Below, piece after piece: positions 1 through 9,500 of a DNA stretch of 64,000 nt (positions within the stretch are counted from its first letter, which is position 1; every line of letters begins with the position of its first letter). The stretch comes from Bradymonadales bacterium (GTDB lineage Bacteria; Myxococcota_A; Bradymonadia; JAFGEP01). A model generated the notes under the pieces. It saw only the letters and a program-made list of their open reading frames with translations, did no database searches and was not told where the DNA came from. The stretch spans positions 40,091 to 104,090 of the forward strand of contig JAFGEP010000096.1 in NCBI GenBank assembly GCA_016931535.1. Reading direction: 5' to 3'. The position numbers were made by a program, and so were the translations under genes.

Positions 1-1
1 G

Positions 2-3000
2 CCCGCCGCTGCGGCCAGCAAGACCCGGTTGGCCCTGGCCGCACGCGAGGTGCAGCGACGCGTTGCAGGAGCCGGGCCAGTACAGGCCGCCGAATCGTTC
101 ACTTTGCAGCAGATCATCTCGGGGCGGCCGATCGATTCGACCACCGGCAAGGTGGCACCCACGGGTGCCCCGGCGGCGGCCCGGACCTGGCAACTGTTCT
201 CTCCGGCCAAGGCGTTGTCCCTCTCCTTGCTGCTGGGCGGCTCTCCTGCAGATGTCGCCCGGACGGAGGCGATCGGGCAAGCTCAACGGACCGAGGAAAG
301 GGCCGCTCAGCTCGCCCAGGTCCTCACCGAGGGCCGACACGCCCTGAGAGACTGGGAACGATCGCTTCCCGTGCGGCAACCCGCCGAGGCGGCCACGACC
401 CCCTTCGGCCGGGTGGTCATGGAGCGCGCCATCGACGGCACCCGGGCGATGCGGGTTCCCTACCTCGCTACCGACTCGCTGGTTCAACTGGTCGCCGAGG
501 CCGACAAGCAAGCGATCTCGACGGAGGAGGCTCGCTGGCGCGCAACCACACCGGCTGTGGCCCGAGCGATCCAGAGTCGAACCGCTCCGCTGCGGTCTGT
601 GCCGGCGGCATCGACCACCGGCATCACCAGGGCGATCCGGCCGGCCGGAATCGCCACCATCCACGGGGCGATCCAGGAGAGGGCCGGGGCGGTTCGAACG
701 CCGATGGACCTCTTGGTCTCGACTCATCGGCCCGCGGTGTCGCCGATCCCGAGCCGGGCGATGCAGCCGGCGGCAGAGCCGTTGTTGCTGAGACAAGAAG
801 CACTGGATGCCCTGCGGCAGGCGGTTGGAACCGAGGCAAAAGGGTCCAGGAGACTGACGGCCATCGGGATCTTGCAGTCCGAGCCGACGGTGACGCAACG
901 CGCCGGTCGTTTCCAGCTGGCAACGCAGGGGGAACGGGTGCTGGTTCTCCCGGTGCCCGAGGCGGCAGGCCGAGCGGGCGCCAAGCGGGAAGAGACCCGG
1001 CCGGCCAGGCCGGGGTTGACCTGGCTTGGCAGTCGGATCATCCCGACGGTGGGTGAGGCCCTCCGGCCAGCAGCTCTGGGAGATTCCGTCGTTCAGGCTT
1101 ACCGCCCGGAGATCACAGCCGGTGCTCGGCCTGATCTCACCGTCATGGCCTCCGCTTTCCGGTTGACCAGCCAAGGCACCCCACTGGAGCCACGAGCGCT
1201 CCGTGCCGGCTGGCGCGGTGTGGCGGAGCGGGCTGAACAGCAGGTCGAGAAGCGGTTTGTCGGCCCGGAGCCCCAAGAACGTCCCGCAATGCGGGCCGGT
1301 GCCTTCTTCCCGGTAATGGTATCCCTGGCAGACGAATGGGCCGCCACCATCCCGGTGCAGACCCAGGTCGCCCGGGAGGTGCTGTCACCAGCGGCAGCCC
1401 AGGCGGTCGAAGCGGCGCCGGCCGTACCATCCAGGGCGTTGACCTTGGCGCGGCTGATGCAGGCGTCGAGGTCTTCGGTGCTGGGGGCTGCGGCGGCTCC
1501 ACTGGCACGCTTGCTGGGATACGGAGCAAGGGCCAAAGAGGCGCGAGCCGTGGCCGGAGAGGAGCTGCCTGGCGAAATGCCGCGGCGTTCCGGCCGGGCG
1601 ATGCCGCTTCTGGCCGGCGTGGCGATCGGGCAGGTTCCGATGGCCGGGCTGCAGGAGCCGGCAGGACGGGGTGAGGCCCTGTCCTCGTGGGTTCAGCAGC
1701 GGTTGGGTGAGACGGCCCGTCCCCTGCGGATGGGTGGTTGGACGGCACCGTTCAGCCCGGCGGAGATCTTCCAGCTCGTTTCTCTCGTCGATCAGGCTGC
1801 CTCTCCGGAGCAGGTGAGCGAGAAGCTCCCCCTGCAGGAGCGGATCGAGCGGATCGACCGAGCGGCTCAGACTCTGGTCTCGGCGGAGCCTTCCGGGCCC
1901 TCCTTGCGGGGGGCATCCCGGCCAGCCATGGCGCGGGTGGCGGAGGCGGAGCGGCCAGCACTTCGGGCTTATCGGGCGGCAGGCTTTCCCGACTGGAAGC
2001 TGCTCGACCTGTCTGATACCAAAGTGCAGCCGTTCGTGGGGGGCGATGCGCTCCACGTGGAAGCGCCGCGCGGGATGGCTGGCATGGCCGTGGAACGGCG
2101 CGCCATCCAACCGGTAGCGGAGCGGAGCGAGCTGGCTCGGCGTTGGGGCCGGCCGTTTGCCGCCTTGTCACCCATGCCCTGGACCGGTCCCGAGCGAGCC
2201 GTGGTCCGTCTGGTCGCTCCGGCTCCAGGCGTTCCGAAGGCTCGGTTCGATGCCTCGGGGGCGCCGGCTGTCGAGCGCCCGACCACACCCATCCGGGAGA
2301 TCGGCTTGGCACCGATGCCGCGGGCTGCGCGGATCGCGCTGCCCGAGTCGGCCGAGCGGGGTGGCACCTGGGCCGGTCCGATGCGGGTGCTTCAGTTTGC
2401 CGCCCCGGTTCGTCCGATCCGCGCGGCAGAGCGAAGAGAAGCGGTCAAACGGGTATTTGGGGCCGAGCCGTTCTGGGTTCCCGAGGTGACAAGGCTGCGT
2501 CGGGCGGCGCCGGTGACCGGTTTCACGGCGGATCAGGTGACGCGAGAGCTGGCCCGGGAAGGTCTGACGACCGAGGCGATCGGGCGTGCGGTGACGCAGG
2601 CTTCGGCACCTGTCCAGCATTGGGTGGAGCAGGGGGCGGGTTTCCCCGCTCTGCCCGGAGCCCCTCGCCAGCTGACCATTCCAGCGGTTCAGCGGGCGTT
2701 GGCCGGGCTCGCGCCACGGCTGATGGCACCGGGGATGCCGGCCTTCACGCTGGCTGGCCTGGATCTGGCGCAGCTGGCGGGCAGCGGCCGGCCGGTGGGC
2801 GGAGAGCCGGGTGTGGTCCGCAGTCGGACAGAACCGATCGAGACCTCCATCTTGCGGCGCTTCGACCGCGCCGGCATGCTGGACAGAGAGGCGCCTGGCG
2901 CCCGTGCCGGCATGCGATTCGCCCCGATCGAACGGGAGATGGTGGCTGCCGCCATGGCCCGCCAGCAGCTTCGTCAGGGAGCAGGAGTTTCCGGACGAGC

Positions 3001-3721
3001 CGGTGTGGGACGAGCGGCAACGGGAGCGATGGGGGCGCCGGCCGATTTCCACCGGGAGGCGGCCAGCCACTGGGGCTGGGCCGGTCTGGGGGATCTCAGC
3101 TGGCTGTCGGCCAGGATGCCCGAGGGAAGGGCTCCACAGGGGCGGGAAGGCCGGGCCAGAACTCCGGATCTGGGCTGGTTGCGGCGCGAGCTGGCCAGCA
3201 TCGTCCGTTTTGGAAGCACGCTGCCCCTGGCAAGGCAGCTGGGGGAGACCCCCCTACCCAGAGGACTGGCGGCAGCGCGAAGTCTCCTGGATCTGATCGA
3301 CATGCGGCAAGCAGAGCCCCAGCAGGGCGAGGCTTCCGCTCCGGCACCGCAGTTTACCCAAGTGGCGGGTCCGTTGGTTCATCCTGCTCGCCGGGCTTCG
3401 GTACGGCCAGCGCGGAGTCGGCTGGGTCAAGCCCCGGTCCCACCGCGCAGCTTGGAAGCCGGCCGGGTTCAAGGTCAACCGATGGCGGCGGAGCGGTCCC
3501 TGGTGGCTCCAGCACCGGGTCCAGCGCGACCGCCGGATATCAGCATCCAACCGCTGGCTGCCAGAACGGCTCCCGCCAGTGGTGGCAGGGGGCCGGAGCG
3601 CGCGGGCATCGAGTCGGAGAACGACACCCCCAAGGGGGAAGAGTTGGAAACCATGGCAGAAACGATTCTCTCCCATATCCGTCACCGGATCGCGTGGGAA
3701 CGCAATCGTTGGGGAGGATAA
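2..3721 (+). CDS. Giant Ala/Arg/Pro-rich protein, tape-measure candidate of the eCIS (5' partial)
   Basis: The frame is open to the first base of the window, so the true start lies upstream; a TTG at 29 is only the first start-like codon. At least 1239 residues are visible. The protein is low complexity (Ala, Arg, Pro, Gly, Leu), has no membrane segment, no cysteines that stand out and no domain I recognise; loose quasi-repeats of the kind 'APxxR' or 'RPAxxR' recur throughout. It ends in a charged amphipathic segment (EELETMAETILSHIRHRI followed by WERNR) unlike the rest, which could be a docking helix. The stop overlaps the GGAGG ribosome site of the tube gene, so the two are co-translated. 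In contractile phages the gene just before the LysM/gpD pair is usually the tape measure; that position is the only argument for the role here, since the Pro content is unusual for a coiled tape measure. An effector or scaffold is the alternative. Confidence 0.6.
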   Translation, partial: PAAAASKTRLALAAREVQRRVAGAGPVQAAESFTLQQIISGRPIDSTTGKVAPTGAPAAARTWQLFSPAKALSLSLLLGGSPADVARTEAIGQAQRTEERAAQLAQVLTEGRHALRDWERSLPVRQPAEAATTPFGRVVMERAIDGTRAMRVPYLATDSLVQLVAEADKQAISTEEARWRATTPAVARAIQSRTAPLRSVPAASTTGITRAIRPAGIATIHGAIQERAGAVRTPMDLLVSTHRPAVSPIPSRAMQPAAEPLLLRQEALDALRQAVGTEAKGSRRLTAIGILQSEPTVTQRAGRFQLATQGERVLVLPVPEAAGRAGAKREETRPARPGLTWLGSRIIPTVGEALRPAALGDSVVQAYRPEITAGARPDLTVMASAFRLTSQGTPLEPRALRAGWRGVAERAEQQVEKRFVGPEPQERPAMRAGAFFPVMVSLADEWAATIPVQTQVAREVLSPAAAQAVEAAPAVPSRALTLARLMQASRSSVLGAAAAPLARLLGYGARAKEARAVAGEELPGEMPRRSGRAMPLLAGVAIGQVPMAGLQEPAGRGEALSSWVQQRLGETARPLRMGGWTAPFSPAEIFQLVSLVDQAASPEQVSEKLPLQERIERIDRAAQTLVSAEPSGPSLRGASRPAMARVAEAERPALRAYRAAGFPDWKLLDLSDTKVQPFVGGDALHVEAPRGMAGMAVERRAIQPVAERSELARRWGRPFAALSPMPWTGPERAVVRLVAPAPGVPKARFDASGAPAVERPTTPIREIGLAPMPRAARIALPESAERGGTWAGPMRVLQFAAPVRPIRAAERREAVKRVFGAEPFWVPEVTRLRRAAPVTGFTADQVTRELAREGLTTEAIGRAVTQASAPVQHWVEQGAGFPALPGAPRQLTIPAVQRALAGLAPRLMAPGMPAFTLAGLDLAQLAGSGRPVGGEPGVVRSRTEPIETSILRRFDRAGMLDREAPGARAGMRFAPIEREMVAAAMARQQLRQGAGVSGRAGVGRAATGAMGAPADFHREAASHWGWAGLGDLSWLSARMPEGRAPQGREGRARTPDLGWLRRELASIVRFGSTLPLARQLGETPLPRGLAAARSLLDLIDMRQAEPQQGEASAPAPQFTQVAGPLVHPARRASVRPARSRLGQAPVPPRSLEAGRVQGQPMAAERSLVAPAPGPARPPDISIQPLAARTAPASGGRGPERAGIESENDTPKGEELETMAETILSHIRHRIAWERNRWGG

Positions 3722-3727
3722 CGAGCA

Positions 3728-4429
3728 ATGGGCGAAGAGAAAATCGAGATCACGACGGGACGCGGAATACTGCTCCAGAAGGCCTACTTTTACGACACGG
3801 TGAGCAAGGAGACGATCGGGGTCCTGTACAACCCGACAGAGGTCTCCGTCAACAAGGCGGTCGGATGGAACTTCCAGGCCAAGCCGAAGAAGGGACAGGG
3901 GTTCTACCAGTTTACGGCCTCACAGCCTCGATCCCTCTCCCTGAAGCTGGAGTACGACACCTCCGGCTTGGAGAATCCCGACCCCACAAAAGAGGCGAAC
4001 TGGAGTGCCCAGGATGTGCGGTGGGCCATCGATCCGCTCTACGCGATGACCAACAACTCGAAGAAGAAACAACCGCCGGAGGTGATCTTCGGGTGGGGGA
4101 ACGGACTGCGGTTCAACTGCGTCATCAAGTCGATGAACGTCACCTTCACCAAGTTCAACCCGGACGGCGTCCCCATTCGAGCCAACGTGGCGGTCGAGCT
4201 GCTGGAGAAGATCGATCCCGCCGCCGGGAATACCGGGGCCGGCAGTGGAGGAGAGGCCGAATCGGGAACCCTGGCGACCATGGATGCCAGCAGTACCGCC
4301 TCCCACGTGTCGGGGCGGACCTCCCAGGAGCAGCAGGACAAGTGGCGGGAGACGATGGAGAAGAACCCGGATGCGTTCAAGGATGGAAACCCGCGCCAGG
4401 GGAACCCGGGTCAACCGACCCTGACATAA
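3728..4429 (+). CDS. CIS tube/LysM-type baseplate protein (Afp7-like)
   Basis: 233 residues. The N-terminal part (about 15-155) matches the contractile-injection-system tube-protein family by its pattern: 'LYNPTEVSVNKAVGW', then beta-rich segments ending 'FNPDGVPIRANVAVELLEK'. In Afp-type particles this family joins the inner tube to the central baseplate hub, and here it directly precedes the hub gene. The C-terminal 75 residues are Gly/Ser/Asn/Pro-rich and look disordered; I do not see a clear LysM repeat there. The start ATG follows GGAGGATAACGAGCA. It is the first well-recognised gene of the operon in this window. Confidence 0.8.
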   Translation: MGEEKIEITTGRGILLQKAYFYDTVSKETIGVLYNPTEVSVNKAVGWNFQAKPKKGQGFYQFTASQPRSLSLKLEYDTSGLENPDPTKEANWSAQDVRWAIDPLYAMTNNSKKKQPPEVIFGWGNGLRFNCVIKSMNVTFTKFNPDGVPIRANVAVELLEKIDPAAGNTGAGSGGEAESGTLATMDASSTASHVSGRTSQEQQDKWRETMEKNPDAFKDGNPRQGNPGQPTLT

Positions 4430-4573
4430 GTCAACCAGGAAGGGTGGGGAACGGGTAGTCGAATCAACAGAGATGCCTTGGTGGGTTTGCCCCGTTCAAC
4501 TGGGGGGAACAGGGGCTGGAAACCTGGGCTAACCGAATCCGGCGGTAGCTGGATCTGAGCGGTGGCAAGGCCT

Positions 4574-5662
4574 ATGGCAGAAGATACCCAAAAGTTTGAA
4601 TCCTACGAGATCTTGGTGAGCGGATCCGCTCTGGACGAGACCCTCTCCAACCTGGTTCGGGGTATCCGGGTGGACATGGTGAACGACGGCCCAGACTACT
4701 TCGAGCTCGCCCTGTTCAACGACGAAGAGAGCGGCGAGGGGACGATCGCCTTCCCAGGTGCCGACAAGTTCAAGATCGGGAACCCGGTCGAGATCAAGCT
4801 GGGCTACGATGAAACGATGGTCAGCTTGTTCAAGGGGGAGATCTGCAGCGCGGAGGCGGTGTTCCACGAGAGCGATCCGATCAAGTACATCGTCGGAGGC
4901 TTTGACAAGCTCCATCGGCTGACCCGAGGCCGCAAGACCGAGCACTGGCTGGACATGAAGTACAGCGACGTGGCCAGCGATATCGCCTCCAAGGGCGGTC
5001 TGAGCGGAGATGCGCAAGGTACCTCGGTGACCCACAAGTATATCTCGATGAACAACCAGACCTACCTGTCCTTCCTGATCGACATGGCGCGTCGGGTGAA
5101 CTACGAGGTGAACGTGGACGACGCCAAGCTGTTGTTCAAGAAGGAGCGGACCAGTGAGGCCAGCGTGGCGACCTATACCTTCGGCGGCGAACCACCGGTC
5201 TTGAAGAGGGCCCGCTTCAACGTGCAGACGGCCGGCCAGGTGACCAAGGTGCGGGTGTTCTCCTACGACCAGCAGCAGAAGAAACAGATCATCGGAGAAT
5301 CTGCCGCCCTGACGCGCAATGCGCTGGGGGGATCGAGTGAAGGACCGGCCCTGGTCATGGAGAAGTTCGGCGACGCCGAGTACTGGATCAGCGCCTATCC
5401 GGCGTATACCCAGGCCGAGGTCGACGAGGTGGCCAAGGCGATCTTCGACGAGATGGCCTACAAGTTTGTCCAGGTGGAAGGCGAGATCGAAGGTGACCCG
5501 AACATCGTACCGGGAACCGTGATCACGCTGGAAGGGGTCACCGACCAGTTCTCGGGGGACTACTATGTGATCCGGGCGATCCACTCCTATGTGAACAAGC
5601 CCGGTGCCGGTGGTGGATACAACACCAAGATCTTCTGTAGCCGACCTTCCTGGAACGGCTAG
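4574..5662 (+). CDS. gpD/gp27-like central hub protein of the eCIS baseplate
   Basis: About 362 residues. The pattern fits the phage late control D (P2 gpD / T4 gp27 / VgrG N-terminal) family: an opening beta domain ('VRGIRVDMVNDGPDYFELALFND', 'IKLGYDETMVSLFKGEI'), a middle segment with 'YSDVASDIASKGGL', and a closing domain with 'EIEGDPNIVPGTVITLEGV' and 'YYVIRAIHSY'. The protein trimer would form the hub under the tube. The length is that of a gpD without the gp5-like OB-fold and spike helix, so the spike must come from another gene. The ATG at 4574 is preferred; a GTG at 4562 is in frame. It lies 145 bp after the tube gene. Confidence 0.82.
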   Translation: MAEDTQKFESYEILVSGSALDETLSNLVRGIRVDMVNDGPDYFELALFNDEESGEGTIAFPGADKFKIGNPVEIKLGYDETMVSLFKGEICSAEAVFHESDPIKYIVGGFDKLHRLTRGRKTEHWLDMKYSDVASDIASKGGLSGDAQGTSVTHKYISMNNQTYLSFLIDMARRVNYEVNVDDAKLLFKKERTSEASVATYTFGGEPPVLKRARFNVQTAGQVTKVRVFSYDQQQKKQIIGESAALTRNALGGSSEGPALVMEKFGDAEYWISAYPAYTQAEVDEVAKAIFDEMAYKFVQVEGEIEGDPNIVPGTVITLEGVTDQFSGDYYVIRAIHSYVNKPGAGGGYNTKIFCSRPSWNG

Positions 5663-5872
5663 GGCGCATTCTGCCCCTTCCTTTTCCTTCGCTTCGAAAC
5701 ATGACGCCAACGGCGTGTCAATGCTGTCAGCGCCGCTGAGGTGTGGTAGCCTACAGGCCACCATCGACTCCTCGCACCGGTCGGTGCAAGGGGTAGGGTG
5801 ACCCGAAAAGGGTCGGAACGGTGCTGCGTGGGCGTTGCAAAATGGCGGTTCATCGGATAGAAACGGAAGGCC
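5663..5872. other. Non-coding gap with several perfect short hairpins inside the eCIS operon
   Basis: This 210-bp gap breaks an otherwise tight operon. It contains ACGCC-AAC-GGCGT, GCACCG-GT-CGGTGC and GACCC-GAAAA-GGGTC, close together between about 5704 and 5815. None is followed by a T-run, so an intrinsic terminator is not supported. I recognise no riboswitch consensus. It could be an attenuator, an RNA-stability element or a small RNA. Confidence 0.35.
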
Positions 5873-6061
5873 ATGAATGATAACGATGAGGCTCAGCTGA
5901 CCTACTGGCTCGATGTGCTGGATGAGGTCGTGAATGGCCGGCGGGACGGTCTTTCCTGCCCCTTTTGCGGGAGCGGCGTACTCAAGGTCGAGGTGGCGGG
6001 GGTGCGGGTGAGTGTGAAGTGCCCCTCCTGCGGCAAGTACTTTGAAGGCCGGCTCCCCTGA
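5873..6061 (+). CDS. Small zinc-ribbon protein in the spike/PAAR position
   Basis: 62 residues with two CxxC pairs, 'CPFCGSG' and 'CPSCGKY', separated by about 23 residues, a classic four-cysteine zinc ribbon. The N-terminal 30 residues are acidic and helical. The ATG is preceded by a GGAAGG ribosome site. It sits between the gpD-like hub and gp25, where other eCIS and phage loci place PAAR or gpV spike genes; none is seen here. A role as a tip protein, an assembly factor or a regulator is possible but unproven. Its small size lowers certainty, although the cysteine pattern is unlikely by chance. Confidence 0.55.
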   Translation: MNDNDEAQLTYWLDVLDEVVNGRRDGLSCPFCGSGVLKVEVAGVRVSVKCPSCGKYFEGRLP

Positions 6062-6248
6062 GTTCGATTGAGGACCCGTCCTAAGCACATCCGTCAAGCC
6101 AGGCAGACCGTGTCAAGCGCAGCTCTGGCCAACGGTCGTCGTGGGCCATCGAGGAACACGGAGGGGTAGGCAGTTGGAACGTTTCAAGAGGTTCTTGGGC
6201 TGCGGCTGGAACTTTCCCGTGGGGACGGACCAGCAGGGCGGTATCGCG

Positions 6249-6584
6249 ATGAGCTGGCACGAGGAGAACATCGCCCAGAACATCGAGATCATCCTGGGTA
6301 CGGCGCCGGGAGAACGGCAGATGCGGCCCGAATTCGGCTGTAATATCCACGACCTGGTGTTCAAACCCAACAACCGCATCACCGCCAACCTGGCAGAACA
6401 CTTCGCCCGTGTGGCCATCATCAAGTGGGAACCACGCGTGGATAACGTGGAAGTCAAGGCCGATCCGGATCCCTACGAGGAGAACAAGCTGAGGCTCGAG
6501 ATCTCCTACACCATCCGGACCACCAACACCACCCGCAACCTGGTGTATCCCTTCTATCTGGAAGAACGGGAGGAGGAGGCATGA
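6249..6584 (+). CDS. gp25/GPW-family baseplate wedge protein
   Basis: 111 residues from the ATG at 6249. The pattern is typical of gp25 (T4) / gpW (P2) / Afp9: 'EENIAQNIEIILGTAPGERQMRPEFGCNIHDLVF', where the 'GER..RPEFG' core is the family signature, and a closing beta hairpin 'RNLVYPFYL'. gp25 nucleates sheath polymerisation at the baseplate. An in-frame extension to 6141 exists but lacks the family pattern and is not used. The stop overlaps the start of the baseplate J gene (ATGA at 6581), indicating coupled translation. Confidence 0.88.
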   Translation: MSWHEENIAQNIEIILGTAPGERQMRPEFGCNIHDLVFKPNNRITANLAEHFARVAIIKWEPRVDNVEVKADPDPYEENKLRLEISYTIRTTNTTRNLVYPFYLEEREEEA

Positions 6585-9500
6585 TCCCCATTCCCAATCT
6601 CGATGATCGGCGCTACCGGGACATCGTGAATGAGGCCATCAGCCTGATTCCCAAGTACTGTCCCGACTGGACCAACCACAATCCGTCGGACCCCGGGATC
6701 ACCCTGATCGAGCTGTTCGCCTGGATGACCGAGATGATCATCTATCGGCTCAACCGGGTGGGCGAAAAGAACTACCTGGCCTTTCTGAACCTGGTCGGGA
6801 TCCGCATGCGTCCCCCCCAGCCGGCCGTTGCTCTGGTCACCTTCACCCCGGTGGAGGGGGCCGAGCTGCAGATCGTCCCGGAGGGCACCACCGTGGCCAC
6901 CGCCCGGTTGGGTGACGAAGAGCCGGTGGTCTACGAGACGGTGGAAGAGCTGGCGGTCCTGCCGACCAAGCTAGTTCGCTGCTACAGCCGCGACGACGAG
7001 GATTTCACCGACAACGGGGCCTTCATCACCACCGACCGGATCGTGATGGAGCGGACCGGAGGGTTCGATGCCTTCCGGGGCCGGCGGCGGATCGACCGGA
7101 TCCTGTACCTGGGCGACGAACGGTTGGAGAACATCCAGGAGGGGTCCACCCTGGCGGTCATCATCAAGGATGCCCACAACAACATGTCTGCCCTGGTCAA
7201 CCTGGTGGAGTGGGAGTACTGGAACGGCCGCCGCTGGCGGGAGCTACACCCCAGCCCCTTCGAGCTGGAGCGGGGGGTGGTCTCCTTCGAGGGGATCGAG
7301 GGGGCCGAAGCCACCACCCTGGACGGCAAGCTGCCCGAGCTGCCCTGGATCCGGGCGCGGCTGGTGGAGGTGCCCGGTACGCCCGAGGACACCGAGATCG
7401 ATTTCGTCACCGCGCGGGTGGAGGTCCTGGGGGACGGGATCAAGCCGAGTGACATGTTTGTCAACGTGGAGTCCAACACCTACCTGACACTGGACACCAG
7501 CCGCAGCTTCTACCCCTTCGACCGCACCCCGGAGGTGGAGACCGCGCTGTACGTGGCGCATGACGAGCTGCTCTCGATCGAGGACGCCCACATCCGCATC
7601 GACATCATGCTGGCAGACCCCACCATCGTCGATCCTCCCAGCCCCAGCCCCGATCTGACCCTGGAATGGGAGTACTGGACGGGCAAGCGTTGGGCCATGA
7701 TGGCTCGGGTGAAGCCGGAGGGGGTGGAAGAGCCGATGGAGGGGAGCGAGTTCGCCGACACCACCAAGGCGTTCACCCAGACCGGCAACATCAGCTTCCG
7801 GCGACCCAAGGGGATGAAGGCGGTCGATATCAACGGCGTCGAGAAGCAGTGGATCCGGGTCCGGATCGTGAAGGGGGACTACGGTCAGCAGGGACGCTAC
7901 GAGCTGGAAGGGGACACCTGGGTGTGGAAGCATGAGCGGCCGCTGAAGCCACCCGCCCTGAAGGACCTGACCCTCAAGTTCGTGGAGGATGACAAGCCGT
8001 TCCGGAAGGTGTTCACCTACAACGACTTCAAGTACAGCGACGTGACCGATCTGGCCAAGGCCGAAGGCAAACGGTTCCAGGCGTTCGAGCCGATCGCCGA
8101 CGAGAACCCGGCGCTGTTTCTGGGCTTCATGGGAGAGGAGGTCGGTCCCTTCCCCAACCGCTCGGTGAGCATCCATTTCGAGGTGTTGGAGCAGGAGGAG
8201 GACTATCACGACGAAGAGTACGAAACCTACCTGGCCAAGAGGTCGGAGAAGTTCGGGCCAGATTTCACCAAGGAGCAGCGGATCGTCTGGGAATACACCG
8301 ACGGCAAGAAATGGATCCCGCTGCCGGTCACCGATCACACCGCCAACTTCACCCGGCCCGGTCGGGTCGAGTTCATCGGTCCCAAGAAATTCGCCTTTCG
8401 GCTGTCCAAGCGCTTTGGGGAGGAGCTGTTCTGGATGCGCGCCCGCCTCGAGATGGGGGGGTATGACCGCATGCCTCGGATCTCCCGCGTCCTGCTCAAC
8501 TCGGTGAAGGTGGTCAACCGGCAGACGGTCCGAAACGAGCTGGTGGGCTCCAGCCGGGGAACACCCAACCAGCGGTTCGAGCTGGCCCGGAAACCGTTGC
8601 TGGAGGGGGAGGAGATCTACATCCGGGAAAGCGAGATGCCCACCAAGGAGCAGCTGGACGAGCTGGTCGATCTGTTCGGAGACAAGGCTGTCGAGGAGAT
8701 CAGCGGGCCGGAGCGGGGATACTGGGTCCGCTGGCGCCGGGTGGACACCTTCTACGGCCATCACCGGGACAGCCGGGTCTATGTGATCGATCCCCACGCC
8801 GGAGCCATCCTCTTCGGCGACGGGATCCGGGGAATGATGCCGCCCGAAGGGGCCAACAACATCGTCGCCCGATCCTACTACGTGGGCGGAGGAGCCCGGG
8901 GGAACGTGGGCTCCTACAGCATCAACATCCTGCGCAACCCGATCCCCTACATCGACTCGGTGACCAACCACTTTCCCGCACGAGGCGGAGCCGACGCCGA
9001 GACGGTGGAGGAGGTCAAACAACGCGGTCCCCACGTCATCAAGAGCAAGGATCGAGCCGTCACCTCCAGCGACTTCGAATGGCTGGCCCGGGAGGCCTCG
9101 GCTGGCGTCGCCCGAGCCAAGACGGTGGCCGGAGGGGAGCGGGAAGGTCAGGTCACGGTGCTGATCTTGCCCAAGTTCGAGGTCGGGGAGCGGATCAGCT
9201 CGACCGATCTGCGGGAGAAGCTGCTCCCCTCCAACGAGCTGTTGCGCCGAGTCAAGGCCTACCTGGACGAGCGTCGGCTGGTCAGCTGCCTGGTGAACGT
9301 GGAGAAACCCCGCTACGTGGAGGTCTCCTTGACCGTCGAGCTGGTGCGGGACCCCAGCGGAAGCAGCGAAGATATCAAGAGCCAGACCGAGTTCGCCCTG
9401 CGCAAGTACCTGCACCCCATCGTCGGTGGGCGCAACGGGCGAGGCTGGCCCTTCGGGCGGGTGCTGCACAAGGTGGACCTGTACAACGTGGTCGAGGAGA

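Noticed and set aside
2143..4458. Long open frame of 771 codons overlapping the giant protein and tube genes
   Set aside because: It is a GC-rich overlapping frame with Gly/Arg/Ser-biased translation, and it runs across the start of the well-supported tube gene.
5663..5872. c-di-GMP or cobalamin riboswitch
   Set aside because: Neither the GEMM core nor the B12 box is present; only short hairpins were found.
7244..9469. Long antisense open frame of about 740 codons
   Set aside because: It lies wholly within the strongly supported baseplate J gene and has no motif or ribosome site.
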